Positions 33,805 to 46,182 are shown, counted from the stretch's first letter. The stretch is 64,000 nucleotides of DNA from Sceloporus undulatus (GCF_019175285.1 NC_056523.1:205180377-205244376); one strand, 5' to 3'. The notes: a model not told the origin generated them from the letters alone. Numbers and translations: made by a program.

Positions 33805-34190
33805 TTCATTAAAATTCATTAAAAGCTTCCCGCAGGGTAGCCTTTTAATGATTTTGTATAAAAAAACATTTACGATGAACTCCACTCTTGGGACTATCTC
33901 TATGGGTATGCCAGAGAAACATATTGTGGTTGCCTCAAGTTAGTCTTTCTCTTTCTGAGCTTTCCCAAATCTCTTCCCTTGGGAGCCTTGCTTAGGAGAG
34001 CAAATATTCTTCCTATAAATTTCCCTGAGCTCAGATAGCTTAGATGCTCCTTGTTTTTCCCAGTTTATTATAAGCTATATTAACTTATAGAATGAAAAAT
34101 GAGGAACCCCAGTTTTCAAAACCATGAGAGATAGGTGAACCTTAATTTTGAGCAATCTCATCACTCTTCTTCATTTCAATGTACCAAACA
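33805..34190. other. possible upstream part of the Penelope-like copy, otherwise unique
   Basis: A near-duplicate word ATTCATTAAAATTCATTAAA lies at about 33806-33825. No coding domain seen. Confidence 0.35.
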
Positions 34191-34195
34191 ATTGT

Positions 34196-34272
34196 GTGTA
34201 TGTGTGTGTGTGTGCCTTCAAGTCACCTGTAGCCTAATGCTGACCACATGAATTTCATAGGGTTTTCTTTTC
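34196..34272 (-). mobile_element. 5S-type SINE, tail part, split by another SINE
   Basis: A GTGTGTGTGTGCCTTCAAGT tail and CATGAATTTCATAGGGTTTT match the 3' end of the 5S SINE. The body resumes at 34515. Confidence 0.85.
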
Positions 34273-34514
34273 TTGTTGTTGTGTGCCTTCAAGTTGTTTC
34301 CAACCTACAGCAATCCTAAAGCAAACGTATCATAGGGTTTTCTTGGCAAGATTTGTTCAGAGGAGGTTTGCCATTGCTTCCTGCTGAGGATGAGGCTTCC
34401 CCATGTGACTTGCCCAAGGTCACTCAGTGGGTTTTATGGCTGAACTGGGAATTGAACCCTGGTCTTCACAGTCATAGTCCAACACTCAAACCACTATGTC
34501 ACACTGGCTCAGCG
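34273..34514 (-). mobile_element. tRNA-derived SINE nested in a 5S-type SINE
   Basis: A full-length reverse copy: tail TTGTTGTTGTGTGCCTTCAA, body GCAAGATTTGTTCAGAGGAG, CTTGCCCAAGGTCACTCAGT, head CAAACCACTATGTCACACTG. Flanks GTTTTCTTTT and GTTTTTTTT look like a target duplication in the T-rich site of the host SINE. Confidence 0.88.
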
Positions 34515-34690
34515 TTTTTTTTAGGCAAGGAATATTCAGAAGTAGTTTTGCCACTTCCTTCCTCTGAAATATAGCCCACAGCAACTGGTATTCATTGGCA
34601 GCCATCTATCCAAGTGCTAACCAAGGCTGATATTACTTAAATTCCAAGATCACACAGGACTGGGTGCCTTTAGGGTATTTAGAACCTTTC
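34515..34690 (-). mobile_element. 5S-type SINE, body and 5S head
   Basis: TTAGGCAAGGAATATTCAGA continues the split SINE. The 5S-derived part follows in reverse (CTAACCAAGGCTGATATTAC, GGGTGCCTTTAGGGTATTTA). Confidence 0.82.
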
Positions 34691-34694
34691 CACC

Positions 34695-36325
34695 AAACAA
34701 TTAGCTTGTGCTAATTTCTCCACTCCCTAGATGTATTTCATTGGGCATGCTTTTTACACTTTGAAAGTTCAGAAGGCTTTCTGAAGAAATAGCTATGTAC
34801 TATAAAACAAGAAAAACAGTAACAGCATCAGCATCAGCACCACTACCACTACCACCACCAGGATCTATTGTTGCAAGCAAAGGGAAGCAGCCAATCATTT
34901 GGATGGTCACTAGTGCTGCCAGTTCCCAAGGTCTGGCTCAGAGTTTCTAGTTTTTCTGAGTCATCTCCAAGCAGGAGACAAGAGTGTAAATTCTTGAGTT
35001 TTTGGTAGGTTCAACTACAGACAAAAGGAATTGTGCAAATCTCCAACTCAGCTATTAGAGTGGCACGATGCTACTATTTGCAAGGCTTAAATGATCTGTT
35101 GCTGCAGCTTGCAGATACTCTCCAGGAAATCTATGTATTTACTCCATTAGCTTCCTCCTTCATCCCAGTTGTTGTGGTGCCAGGGCTCACTCTCTGCTCC
35201 ACTTTGCATCCACCTTCTGGCTCCAGGCAAAATGAAGTGTCCCTTATCTTGTCTGGGAACAGCCCCTTTAGCTAAGATTTTTGTCTTAATTTACAGAAAG
35301 GAAAATAAGTTTTGTATGTGTATGATGATGCAAAGTAGTGGATAACTGTGGTTTGTACTTAACGTGTAATACTTAATGACATTACCAATAGCCATCCTTA
35401 GGCCTATGTTTTTGGCCTAGAAACTTCAAGACCTTGAACAATCCTGAACTAATAAACCTAGTTTTCACAAAGGTTCCAGGGGAGGGGGAACCACATCTGT
35501 CAGGGTTCCTGTCCAGCAGGCCAAGGCATACATGGAGCAGAGAGGTTACACACATTAAGACAATCTGCCAAAGGAAGAAAATGGTTGGAACTTCAGGCAG
35601 TTCTCTTCAAGAGCTGTTGCTCTAGCAAAATGTCTTTTTGCAAGGGAGCGTTTACTTAGATTTACTAAGTTGTTCAGAACTCTCTGCCATGTTTAGTACA
35701 GACTGTTACTCTTTCATCTTAAGAAGGCCATGCACATTTTTGCAGTTATAAGTTCTTACGTGGCTGTGAGACAGGACAAGCTTTGAAGGAGCTGTCCTTG
35801 GAACTGAAAAAGACAAGTATCTGGAAAGTGCACAAGCAGATATAAAGGTTTTTCCTTGAGCCTGTGGCCATGGCCTCATTGAGTTTAAAGCCCTCTTTGC
35901 CATGATGCTGGGCCTCTGGGTCTGGATCCATCACATTCAGACTCAGTGTCAGGAGTCATCAACCCTGAGGTGGGTTCTGAAGACCCAGCACCTGTAAAAG
36001 GCCAATCAGAACTGAGGCCTTTCTTCAGTTACCCACCCTGGCTCCATCACTGGTTCTCCATGATGCCATTATATATTTTCCACAACGCTTCACAGTAATG
36101 ATACATAGGGGGCATTATGGAAACATGAGAATAGTACCATGGCTGGGGATGCAGTGATTCCCCTGGGAGTGGGGCCAGCAAAGAAACTTATACTTGGAGC
36201 CAGCCCTGTTGTCATTGAAAAGTAAGGTCTTGAATCAAGTTCTGGCATCCCCCAAACATGCACTCCTCTCAAAGGCTGTCAAGCAAGGAGAAATGCACAG
36301 CTATTGTGTTTAGCTGAACAGCATC
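34695..36325. other. unique DNA
   Basis: A short CAGCATCAGCACCACTACCA stretch lies near 34827. No gene or known repeat was found. Confidence 0.4.
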
Positions 36326-36333
36326 CCAAATGC

Positions 36334-36412
36334 TAAGATACATAAATCTCAAAGGTGCTACAAGATCACTCTACATACTGATTCTACAGACTGACACGGC
36401 TATATCTTTGAA
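36334..36412 (+). mobile_element. Penelope-like tail fragment
   Basis: AATCTCAAAGGTGCTACAAG, CTGATTCTACAGACTGACAC and GGCTATATCTTTGAATGCC match the end of the 934-1120 element. Confidence 0.65.
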
Positions 36413-36419
36413 TGCCAAG

Positions 36420-38935
36420 ATACACACAAGACTATGGAACAAATTCATTAATGTAATACAAAGGAGTGGGAGATTTTACATGAGGCTGCCATTTCTGTTA
36501 GCACCCCAGTTTTTTTGGAGCACATATCTCTACTCCAGGATCAATCCTAGGTCTAGTAGGCTTCACAAACAAATATCCCAAGTATTATTTGAATGAGCAA
36601 ACACCCCAGAGCCCAGCAGGTTTTACAACCAGACCCCATTAGATGTCACAGGTATGGCCTGGAACTAGTTCTTTGACTTCTTCCCATGATTCTGATGTAT
36701 TTTGTGAGCAGGGCCAATGAATCTTCCCATGCACTTGTCCCCTGATCAGAGTCAGGGATGATGATCAAGTGGGAAGGATCTACATGACTGGCCCCATCCA
36801 TGTGATGCCAGCTCTTTTAATATTACAGCAGCACTATGGGATAAAGCCAAGGGGGAAAAACAGCTTCCGAATTGCTGCTTTTGGTGATCTAAAGGTTACC
36901 TAATTAATCACAGCCCTTCACACACTGTTTCACTGCAGGATAACCTTTCTCATAAATTTAACCCTACATAAATACAAGAGGCCTAAGCACTGGTTATATT
37001 CAGGGAAGCAGCATGACCTTTGCCTGTCTAGATTTGCTCCGTAGGAGAGGCTGGGGATTAGCACATGCCACAGCCATTGAAGGTCAGAGGTTAAAGGGAA
37101 TTGGTGTATTGGTTAAAGAGAATTAAAGCATAGAAGAATTGCGGAGTCATTTCCAGCTTGTCTGGATCAGAAACGTGTATTTGTCAAAACAAGACAGTTT
37201 TGTCAAGGCCTCACAGAGAGTATCCATGTATGAAGAATGCCCCATTCCATCATTGGATGGGCCTGTGTGTATATGCAGGTAGTTGCACAAAGAATTGCTC
37301 CTTCTATATTGCATGGATGGGAAACGTTGGCTCTTTGGATGTCTCTGGACTACAATGGCTAGGTCTAATGACAGTTGCAGTGCAGAAGTCCTTGGAGAGC
37401 CACATGTTATCCATCTTGAATTATGTGATCCAAAGGAATCACTGTGTGTGCATCAGAGGCTTATAGCCATAGAATATGCTTGAGACATAGTGACTGTCCA
37501 GAATGGATCTCTTTGTTTGGCGAACAACGATAATAAAACAATTACATATTCCAGTAGGGAAAATAAATTTAAAAATGGAAATAAAATGTAGGCTTTTAAC
37601 CTCTTAGTGAAATAACACACACAGCAATTTCTGTCTACAATGCATTTTAATTTTCCTAAGTTACCTTCCAAATTAATTTCCAAGTACCTTTTCCCCACTG
37701 TTTAAATTTACAATACTGTCTATTCAAGCAGACATTCTAAAATTTCAAGAGAGACAGCTGATAGCTAGCTATTAATCAAAGTCCTTTTCAGAATTTCTAT
37801 GGAGCGATCACATTAACTGTAATTTTAAAATTACAAAAGATGTCATTTTTCTTGCATTTCCACCCCTTGGTATGTCTTTCTTCATACACCAAATGAAGCA
37901 GACTGCATCTCTGAAAACATAATACATTTGTTCCTCTAGTCTAGAAGCTGCCTCAAGACCCTTTGTTGTTGTTTGTTGAAATTATTTCTTAGGAAGATTA
38001 GAATTTAGCAATACTCGATTGCTAACTTTGCATCCTTGGGGCATTGCTTAATGTCTGGTAATCCAGGAGTATGAAATACAAATGCCACAATCTTGTCTGT
38101 CCAAATATAACTGAGGGCAGGAGGCGCAGCTGATGGATCTCTGCTTTGGCTGGAAAACTGATGGCAATGATCCTCCCAGTCCAGTGGTAGTGATGTCCCA
38201 TCACATCTCCCCAAATCTTCAACTTCTGGGTCAATGGTGTCAGTTTAACACAGTTCTGTTTACTTTATAAGATACTGGGGGATCTCTGCTATAATTAGAT
38301 CAAGATCATAAACTATAGGATAGTTGAACACCATACTACTTGATGTGAGGTTCAGTTCCATTCCTTTTTGTGCTGGAAAAAGGGTGGGTTTTCCACCGCG
38401 GCAGTGCCTATTCAGTGCTCTTGCAGCATGTGGCATCTGAATGCTGCTCTGCTGGAGCACTGAAAAGCTGCCCCTGTGTATTGTGCCGGTCTGTACTGGC
38501 CATGTATACAAAATATACAATACAAAACCAGTGTCTTGTGCTGGTCTGTACCGGCCCTAAGTTCCATTTTCATGGATTTTTCTCACTCTGCTTTTTCTCC
38601 TTTGTAACTTTTCACTTTCTCAGGATCAGATTTTTTTCTCCACTCTCTTTTAACTTCTATAAAATGAAAATTCTATTTCATTTCTCAACTTTTATATCTT
38701 TCATGTCTTTTTCATTATCTTAATTATATATATCAACTTCTTATTGCTATTTCTATTATGGCTCAACTTCACCTTGTACCGTCGCATTTACCATCCAAGT
38801 CTCTCAGACATTCTCCTTCAGTCATTTCCTGTCTGTTTTACAATCCTTTCATTAGCTAGCCATCAATTCTTGAACTTGTTCCTTGTTCTTATCCTTTATA
38901 CCTTAAAACCTAAAGTAAAAGTATTGCCCCAATTC
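36420..38935. other. mostly unique DNA, one hAT MITE
   Basis: The part at 36830-37000 is repeat-free, with CTAATTAATCACAGCCCTTC-like words, and could be a conserved element. From about 38560 the strand is pyrimidine-rich (antisense LINE tail is possible). No gene was recognised. Confidence 0.35.
37308..37420. mobile_element. hAT foldback MITE, diverged
   Basis: GATGGGAAACGTTGGCTCTT pairs with GAGAGCCACATGTTATCCATC-like sequence (right arm AGAGCCACATGTTATCCATC), and CTGGACTACAATG lies inside. This is a diverged CAGGGGTGGGCAAC-type MITE. Confidence 0.6.
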
Positions 38936-38941
38936 TTATTT

Positions 38942-39060
38942 AAAATCATAGAATCATAGAGTTGGAAGAGATCACAAGGACCATCCAGTCCAACCCCCTG
39001 CCATGCAGGAACTCACAAACAAAGCATCCCCAGCAGATGGCCATCCAGCCTCTGTTATAT
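38942..39060 (-). mobile_element. CR1 LINE 3' end, recent
   Basis: ATCATAGAATCATAGAGTTG, CCATCCAGTCCAACCCCCTG and GGCCATCCAGCCTCTGT form the reverse of a 5'-truncated CR1 3' end. It is close to the family pattern I know. Confidence 0.88.
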
Positions 39061-39064
39061 ATTT

Positions 39065-39960
39065 ATATAATTGATAACTAATTCCCACTGTTGTACATAA
39101 TCTTCAGTCTTCTGTTCCTTCAGTATCCATGTCAACTTATCCATCTGTGATAGTTCCAATAGTTTAATCAGCCATTCCTTCATCTTTGGAGTCTCTGGCC
39201 TCTTCCAGAGAGGGTGCCTTTTTACACCAACCCAAACAGCTAATCTATTAAAGCCATAAATATTTCAGCCTGTTCTGAAAAGCTGTAGAACAAAAGTGGA
39301 CTTCTTCTATCTCCCATTCTCTCTATGAATAGGAGGCCAGATCTAGTCAAAATGATTTTGTTAAGAGATGATTTGGTAGCTCCTGGTTGAAAATAGGCCA
39401 TGTATACGCTGCCAGTTAATGGGCAGCATTAAAGTGGTGTTGGGTCAATGCATTTCTATGCACCTTTAAAGTGCTGAGCATAAGTGCATCAGGACATCTG
39501 TTCTTCGAGTATTCCACATTTTATTTGCATTTCAAGGGCCACGGGGGCATGCTAGTCCTTGTTCAGGACATCCTCAATCAAATGGATGCTAGTAAGGACA
39601 AAGAGACTCAGTAATGATGTTGCCCACATGTGAAATACAGCAGGATAACAAAGTTCAGAAAGTCAGACTCAGCATAAATAAATCAAGAAACTTTTATTAA
39701 GAACCCAGGTCCAGTCTGGTGACTTTCATTGTCAGAACTGACCAGCAAATGTTACAATCACATAAGTGTGCCTCTTTCAAGCCACTCAGCACTTGTATCT
39801 GTGTTCACAGTACTAAAACATTTTTAAATTTACTAACATCACCACATAGTCCATCACTATATATGGCAGGACAAAAGCATATGCAACTCCTGACACCACA
39901 TTACCAGATGGCCACATATGAACTGGTCAGGAAAAAGGACATAGATTGCACATGTTAATG
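39065..39960. other. unique or old LINE-like DNA
   Basis: The pyrimidine-rich sequence up to about 39340 may continue an older antisense LINE into which the CR1 piece fell. No coding region was recognised. Confidence 0.3.
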
Positions 39961-39974
39961 TATAGTGCTGGCTA

Positions 39975-40376
39975 AATACCTTCAAGACATCACATCCTAT
40001 CTGATATGGAAGCTAGGCAGGGTCAGGCCTGGTTAGTACTTGGAAGGGAAACACCAGAGAATATAGATGCAAAAACCAGTGCTACAAAAGTGGTGCTTTC
40101 TGAACTGGTGGCAGCCTCAAACCATCTGCTGCAAGTTCCTAGTAAGTTTTCAGGAAAGAAAGAAAGAGTTGTAACCAATTAATATAAATATCTCACTGGT
40201 TCCTAGCACATTGGAAGGGCGGGAATGGCAGTTCCCCATATCAGATAGCCAAGGAACCACTTCTGTAGACTGTATTCAGAGGAAGGCAATGGCAAACCTC
40301 TTCTGAATAAACTGTGCAAATTTTTTGATAGGGTCACCATAAGTCAGGGTCAACTTGAAGGCCCATAACAACAGCA
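39975..40376 (+). mobile_element. 5S-type SINE with an internal insertion
   Basis: The 5S head reads GATATGGAAGCTAGGCAGGG and CAGGCCTGGTTAGTACTTGG. The body end and Bov-B-like tail (GAGGAAGGCAATGGCAAACC, GGGTCACCATAAGTCAGGGT, AACTTGAAGGCCCATAAC) lie 200 bp further than expected. About 40085-40265 is therefore extra sequence of unknown origin. Confidence 0.75.
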
Positions 40377-40379
40377 GTG

Positions 40380-41970
40380 TATGTGTATAGATGCATACGT
40401 TTATTATTTTACTTAAATAAATTGACTGTGATTTAAATAAAAATGTGGTACATATCAGCATAGTAAAGGTCACTCACATGTCTGCTTAGTATGCTATCCT
40501 GCTGCTCATATGTGGATAGATAGAATCATCCAGGTTGCCTCCTCCACTGTTAGGTTATCTTTAAATTAGTTTACTGGGCAGCCCATCGTCCAAGGAACAC
40601 ATTCAAACTGTAAGAAGAGGGTACTCTTCTTACAGCCCTTCAAGCAGAGAACTTCCTTTGTAACTTAGGACATATGGACACCTATTACAAATGCCAATGC
40701 CATTTGCAGCAATAACAGGGGGATTCATATGTGGCGATGGATAGGCTCAACCAATCCAACAGGGCTTTCTTAAATTAAAAATATGCCCTAGAACACATCC
40801 TGAGGATGTAAGGATGCACAGCAGATGCAAAAAGACTTCTTAATATAGTATATAGTATGAATATAGTATATAGTAGGCCCTAGACCACATCTTTATTATT
40901 ATTAATTATTATATATTATATTGAAAATGTAAGGAGGCCACAGCAATGCAAAAAGGCTTCTTGAATATAGGGGATTTTAAATCTCTAGTCTACCAGAATT
41001 TACAAATGGACCTGGAAGCAGCTCCAATGAGTCAACTATCCCCTTTTCCAGGATACCCATTTATTTCTCCCTAGCAAATGGTTTTCCACTTCCCCACCAG
41101 CATTCTGGGGCTACGAACATACTCCCTCCTCATGATGCTGTTTTGGCTTCTTGAAGGCTTCTCCCACCCCCAAAGATTTCATTCTCGGTCACCACCGCCA
41201 CACCTATGTTCTGAAGTGTGAGAACATCTGCACCAGGATTCCAAGAAGATTCTAAAGAATGAGCAGATTAACTGAAGTGGGTGCCCTTTCTTTATTCTTA
41301 TATTATCTTTTTAAGTGGAGAGTCCACATTGCATGTGGAATTGCATCTTTCTTAGAAAACAAAGAACAAATGCTGAATTTCTTCAGGGTAGGACTTCTCT
41401 TTACATCCATCAGTATATACAGAAGTCTTTAAATTGAATAAACAAATAACTCTGCCCTCTATCTTTAATTTTCCATAAGGTTTTCTTGGCTGAACTGTGC
41501 AATATAGAAACTAAAAACAAACAAACCATAATGGGAATAAAATAAAGAATCATTAAGGCTTGCATCATAATATAAAATATTTAGTAAGAAAGTGAGATAA
41601 ATGCTGCTCATTTGGGCAAGGCTTGTTCAGTGTAGCACCTTCTTTTCCACATGGCCAACCAGATGTCTGTGTAAGTCCACAAGTAGGATATGATTTGGCA
41701 GAAGAGTTCTGACAGAAGAAGACATTTTTGCCAGCAGATAGATTTGTGTTTTAACCCTAATTCTCATACTATGCAGATACACCATACTATTAGAAGAGAA
41801 TAGCACGACTTATAGGTGACCCTAAGGTGAAAAGAATCCTAACTTAGAAAATACTGAAGAAATTCAAGGGAAAAAATGCAAAAGGCAGATATACAGTGGG
41901 ACAGTAAGAAAACAAAAAATAATAACAAGACATGATTTACATAATTTTCAAAGAGATGATGAAGACATCA
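40380..41970. other. unique DNA with a local duplication
   Basis: The segment 40786-40860 (CCCTAGAACACATCCTGAGG, GCAAAAAGACTTCTTAATAT) is repeated in altered form at about 40876-40975, with an AT-rich insertion. No gene was recognised. Confidence 0.5.
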
Positions 41971-41974
41971 AAAT

Positions 41975-42520
41975 AGCCATTAATCAGAATGGAAACTGCA
42001 GTCAAGAAATCAGAAGAAGACTAGCACTTGAAATGCAGCTATGATTACATTAGACAAGACTCTGAAAGATATATCATTGAATACCAAAGTTAGGATTGTT
42101 GTGGTATTGTATTTCCCATATCTATGTATGACTGTAAAAGCTGGACAGTAGAGAAAGCTAACAGAAAGAAAACCAAATCATTTAAGATGTGGTGCTGGAA
42201 AAATAAAAACGAATAAATGGATCCTGAAGCAAACCAGGCCTGAACTCTCTCTAGAAGCAAAGATGACTAAACTGAGGTTGTCGTACTTGGGACTAAACTG
42301 AGGTTGTCATATTATGAGAAGAAAGAACTCACTAGAAAAGACAATAACGCTTGATAAAATGAAAGGCAATAGGGAAAGAGGAAGACCACATACCAGATGG
42401 ATAGATTAAATCAGTGAAGCAAGACCTGAGTCTGCAAGAAGTGAGCAGGGCTGTTGATGATAGGCTGACTTGGAGATCTCTCATTCATAGGTCAAAGTCA
42501 ACTTGAAGGCAAGCAGCTAT
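41975..42520 (+). mobile_element. RTE/Bov-B LINE 3' part
   Basis: TCAGAATGGAAACTGCAGTC and AAGAAATCAGAAGAAGACTA start the polymerase C-terminal region. GTATGACTGTAAAAGCTGGA and AGATGTGGTGCTGG match the YDCKSWTVEKA and KMWCW motifs. The end has CATTCATAGGTCAAAGTCAA and CTTGAAGGC, the Bov-B tail. A 26-bp stretch (ACTAAACTGAGGTTGTC) is duplicated near 42268-42315. Several stops and shifts break the frame. Confidence 0.82.
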
Positions 42521-42524
42521 TTTA

Positions 42525-43140
42525 TTTTGCCAATTCAGCCAAAGTTCATTGCTATGAACTATCAGAGGGAGAAACCTACACACCACACTGTCAGAAACAG
42601 AAAAATATAATGTATGAATTTATCCAGAATGCAACAGGGGACTAGCAAAGTCTGGAGGTGTATTTGTTTTTTTCATGATTCTGAATGCTTAGCTGAGCTT
42701 CCTGTGGTTTATATTTCATTACAGCATGTCAGATTCTAGTTTCTGTATGGATATCTTCATATAGGGCCATCTGGTGCAGGGAAAATGGTGACTATATGTT
42801 TGTACAGGGTTCATTGCCTTTTCACTATAATGGGGGGGGGGGAATGGAAGAAAGAGATTTAAAGCGCAGCATGAAACAGCAGGAAGAATTATCTGAAAGC
42901 TATCTCCCACATGTCTCTTTGCCCCATACACACACCCTTACAGTTGCTTCTCCCCAGTTGCATTTCTCTTGCTTGCATTCTGTGACTGGAAGTGTAGTGC
43001 AGAAGGAAACTGGGCTTGGACAAGAACTTGGAGAGAGCACAGGTGGACGAATGAATCAGCTCCTTCAAGAGTTTGGCACAACCCCATGGGGATGTGGCTA
43101 GAGACCATACTGGGGCCTTTTCACAAAAGTTTGTGAGATT
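42525..43140. other. unique DNA
   Basis: Contains an 11-G run near 42832-42842. The open frames at 42719-43218 are not supported as genes. Confidence 0.4.
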
Positions 43141-43142
43141 AT

Positions 43143-43517
43143 GGCCCTGTACAAATGGGCAAGAAGGGGTGGCAAGATGCTTCCCCTTTCTGCCCCAGAT
43201 CGGTGCCAAAGCAAACACACGTCACGGCACTGATCTGGTCTCTGCAGAGCACAAAAAGGAGCAGGTTTTTCTGACTCCTTTTTGTGCCTGCGAAGCAGCA
43301 CCATAACCACTGTTGAGCGGCTTGATCATGCCATCATGTCTCTTTGGTGCAGCGGCATTTGGGCATTGCGCCAAAAGGACATCATCATGGCATGCACCAT
43401 CTGAATGGGCTCGCACCAAGATGGTGCCCAGGCAACACGGGGAGGGCTGTGAGTGTGGGGACACTAAGCCCTCACCCCACCTGCAGGACAGCACTTTTTG
43501 CCCATTTGTACTGGGCC
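43143..43517. mobile_element. multi-hairpin MITE, older copy
   Basis: The left end GGCCCTGTACAAATGGGCAA mirrors the right end, reverse complement GGCCCAGTACAAATGGGCAA. Internal hairpins include CCAGATCGGTGCC with GGCACTGATCTGG (about 43196-43238) and GCACAAAAAGGAG with CTCCTTTTTGTGC (about 43248-43288). Same design as 26293-26785. Overlapping frames on both strands are palindrome by-products. Confidence 0.72.
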
Positions 43518-43544
43518 TATCTCACTATGTTTCTACTTTATCTG

Positions 43545-43720
43545 CCCTGGCTATATCCAGTGCAATCCTGGGACTTGTAGTTTGGCCAGAGCTACCAGAG
43601 AGGTTCTCTGGCTAAGAATTCTAAACGCCTTTCCCTAAACTGCATATCTTCCCCTAAACTTTCCTTAAACTGCAGAGCCCAAGATTCCATTGGCTGTTGC
43701 CATGTAATTAAAGTAGAATC
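43545..43720. mobile_element. Harbinger-like foldback MITE, copy 7, diverged
   Basis: CAATCCTGGGACTTGTAGTT and GCCCAAGATTCCATTGGCTG are inverted family words. The ends are unclear. Confidence 0.5.
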
Positions 43721-43724
43721 ATAG

Positions 43725-46182
43725 CGCTATAAAATATGTAGTAATACTAGCCACTCTGAAAACCATTCAGGAGAAAAGCGAGACATATAAGATAAGATAA
43801 AATAATGATTAAGGGCCCTCAGTGGGAGTCTGCACTTCACATTTTCCTACTACATCACAAATTGCCCTTTAATTTGTCATTGTTGTTATATTTAAACAAT
43901 TAGCCACATATAATGAATTTCATGTGAATCCTCTGATCTTGTCAATACATCAGTCTACAAAGGTAGACCCAAGCAGGGCTAGTCCCACATCATCTGTGGC
44001 CTGAGGCAAAGAACAAGATGGTGCCTGTTCCCATTCTGTGTGTAGAAGCCAGCTGGACTGCCAGATTAATAAACAGTCTAACAGCATATTCTGGTACACC
44101 TGAATCCAGTAATCTGTCATGGCCAGCCAAGAGCAGCTCTAGCAGGAGGAGGAGGAGCCTCCTCCAGAGCAAGAGCTAATTGAGGCTACACCAGGTGCTA
44201 ATCCTGCTCTGCCAGGTCCCAGCTGTGATCCCCCAGCCCCAGAGGAGGAGGCTCAACCAGTTCCTAGTGTAGTGAGATGCCTCCTGTGGTGCAATAGCCT
44301 AGTGGTGACTCTGGGGAGGAATCATGCCTGGATGTGCCTATCTATTAACAAAGAAGGGCTGAGAGTGCTTGCAGGTGCAGATCCAGGAGAATTGCAGAGA
44401 GGCAATTAGCAAACCAGCCTCAGGTAGCATGGGGGAGAGTTTCCCTTACATAAGGTGCAGAGAGGCTTCAACTCAGTGCCAGAGTTTATTGCATGATCCT
44501 TTGGTGTGATTGCTGCTTGCACTGGTTCCTTGTATCTTGACTCCTTGTTGCCTTGACCTCGGAACGGACTGGACCCTTGTTATCTTCTGGCTGCTTTGAC
44601 CCTGGACTGATTTGACTACTCTGACTTCTGGTATCCTGACTTTGGCTTGGCTTTTGGATTGCTCTCTAATGCTGACTCCTTGCAAGGTCTGTGGTCTGCT
44701 TCCACTTGCTGTACTAAGCCATTCTTATCAGCATAGTATGGGTGTACTGGCTGCAGTCTAGGACATAATTTATCTTAAAGAGAGCACAGGCCTAGCCATG
44801 GGGCACACATCTTTCTCTTCCACTACCTTGACACCCACACTCAGCTTTTGCAGTCTAAGTGACCTTTACATAATAGTAGGAATGGCCTCCTACCCAGAAG
44901 CCCTGCAGCCTTTCTCAGGAACTGCCTCTGTAACCAGTGAAAAACAAAATGAGATCTATTTTTAAAAGCCTTTCTAGTGCCACATAGTAACAAGAAGTCA
45001 CGCCGTAAGTACTGCTTTGGCTCAGCTGGTATGTGATGATTCAGTCCTTGGGTTTTCTTTTTCTTCTTTTAAGCTTTGAGCCACATATGTGAAACTTTGA
45101 ACTACTGTGCTAAATATTGTGTTTCAAATTGCCATCCTTATCGCCTGCAGACACCATTGTCTACTAGTGGCTGCACACAGTGGGCACTAGTCCAATACTT
45201 TTTCTTCCTCTGACTTCCAGCTGCTGAAAATTTGTTTTTTCCTTTTCTGGGAGATGCCTGGCATATCTTAAAGAGCCAAGTCTTCAAAAACAAAAGAAGC
45301 AGCAGCAGCCTGATTTAAATAAATAAATAAATATCTTTGTTGTCCACAGATGAAATCCACATTCCCTTGAAGTCAAAGACTAAAGTTTGCCTTGATTTTA
45401 ATGAAGCTGCTTTGCTCCTCATGGTGAATTAATTATATTAAAGCATATGGATATTAGTAGGAAAAAAGAGGATTTACCATTACTGAGGACTGTTGTGGTA
45501 CAGTATATAGTACTGTTTCTGTATAGTAGACCCAGTTTTGTATTCATAACTTAAATACACACACTCATAGACAGAACTCTTCTTTCAAAACAACTGAACA
45601 TCCTTGGAAGTAATTTATTGCTTTTGTGTTGTGTGCTGCTTTGAGACGGGTGTGTACCTTTAAAGATAGCATAAAGATATTTATTGGTTAAGAATCATAT
45701 CATCAGATGAAGCGGTTTCTGTTGGGAATCTCCCAAAGCTTTAGCCTTTGTTTAGGAAACTAAAAATTTTTAACATCAAAAATATCAAAAGCTAAACTTG
45801 TTAGAGATTAGCCTCCTTTTGCAGAGTAGTGGGGAAAAATGCCCCCCTGTCTGAAGCTGCTTCCCAGAGAGCTAAAACTGACTTAAAACAAACAAGATGG
45901 GCAGTTTCAGATCCATGAAAGTTTATTAATGGCTTTGAATTTAAACATGCATAGTGAGCCTAAGTCCTAACTAGCTAATGAATATATTAAGTAAAAGAAA
46001 ATGCTTAAGTCTCTTAACTCACCACCTTTTGCTGATTCTAGAAAAGCAGTTGAGGAAGAAGACGAATGGCATCTGACTATCAGATCTCTTTGGGTAAGAG
46101 AAACTTCCCAAAAGATGTGTCCTGGATCACACGGTCTGTTTACTCAGTTACAAAAGGTATTTATAATCATGCATCTCAAGGA
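43725..46182. other. unique DNA, no gene recognised
   Basis: The part 44140-44700 has a GAG/GCC-rich start and then many CTTGACT and CTGGACT words, distinct from its surroundings. An old repeat is likely, family unknown. The rest is ordinary AT-rich sequence. Confidence 0.35.

Noticed and set aside
38560-39340. Pyrimidine-rich stretch as an antisense L1 copy
   Set aside because: No L1 coding motif or tail was recognised. The CR1 insertion inside it is clear, but the host sequence stays unclassified.
44140-44700. Possible old LTR-type repeat, suggested by many CTTGACT and CTGGACT words
   Set aside because: No paired ends, primer-binding site or target duplication could be recognised, so I do not name a family.
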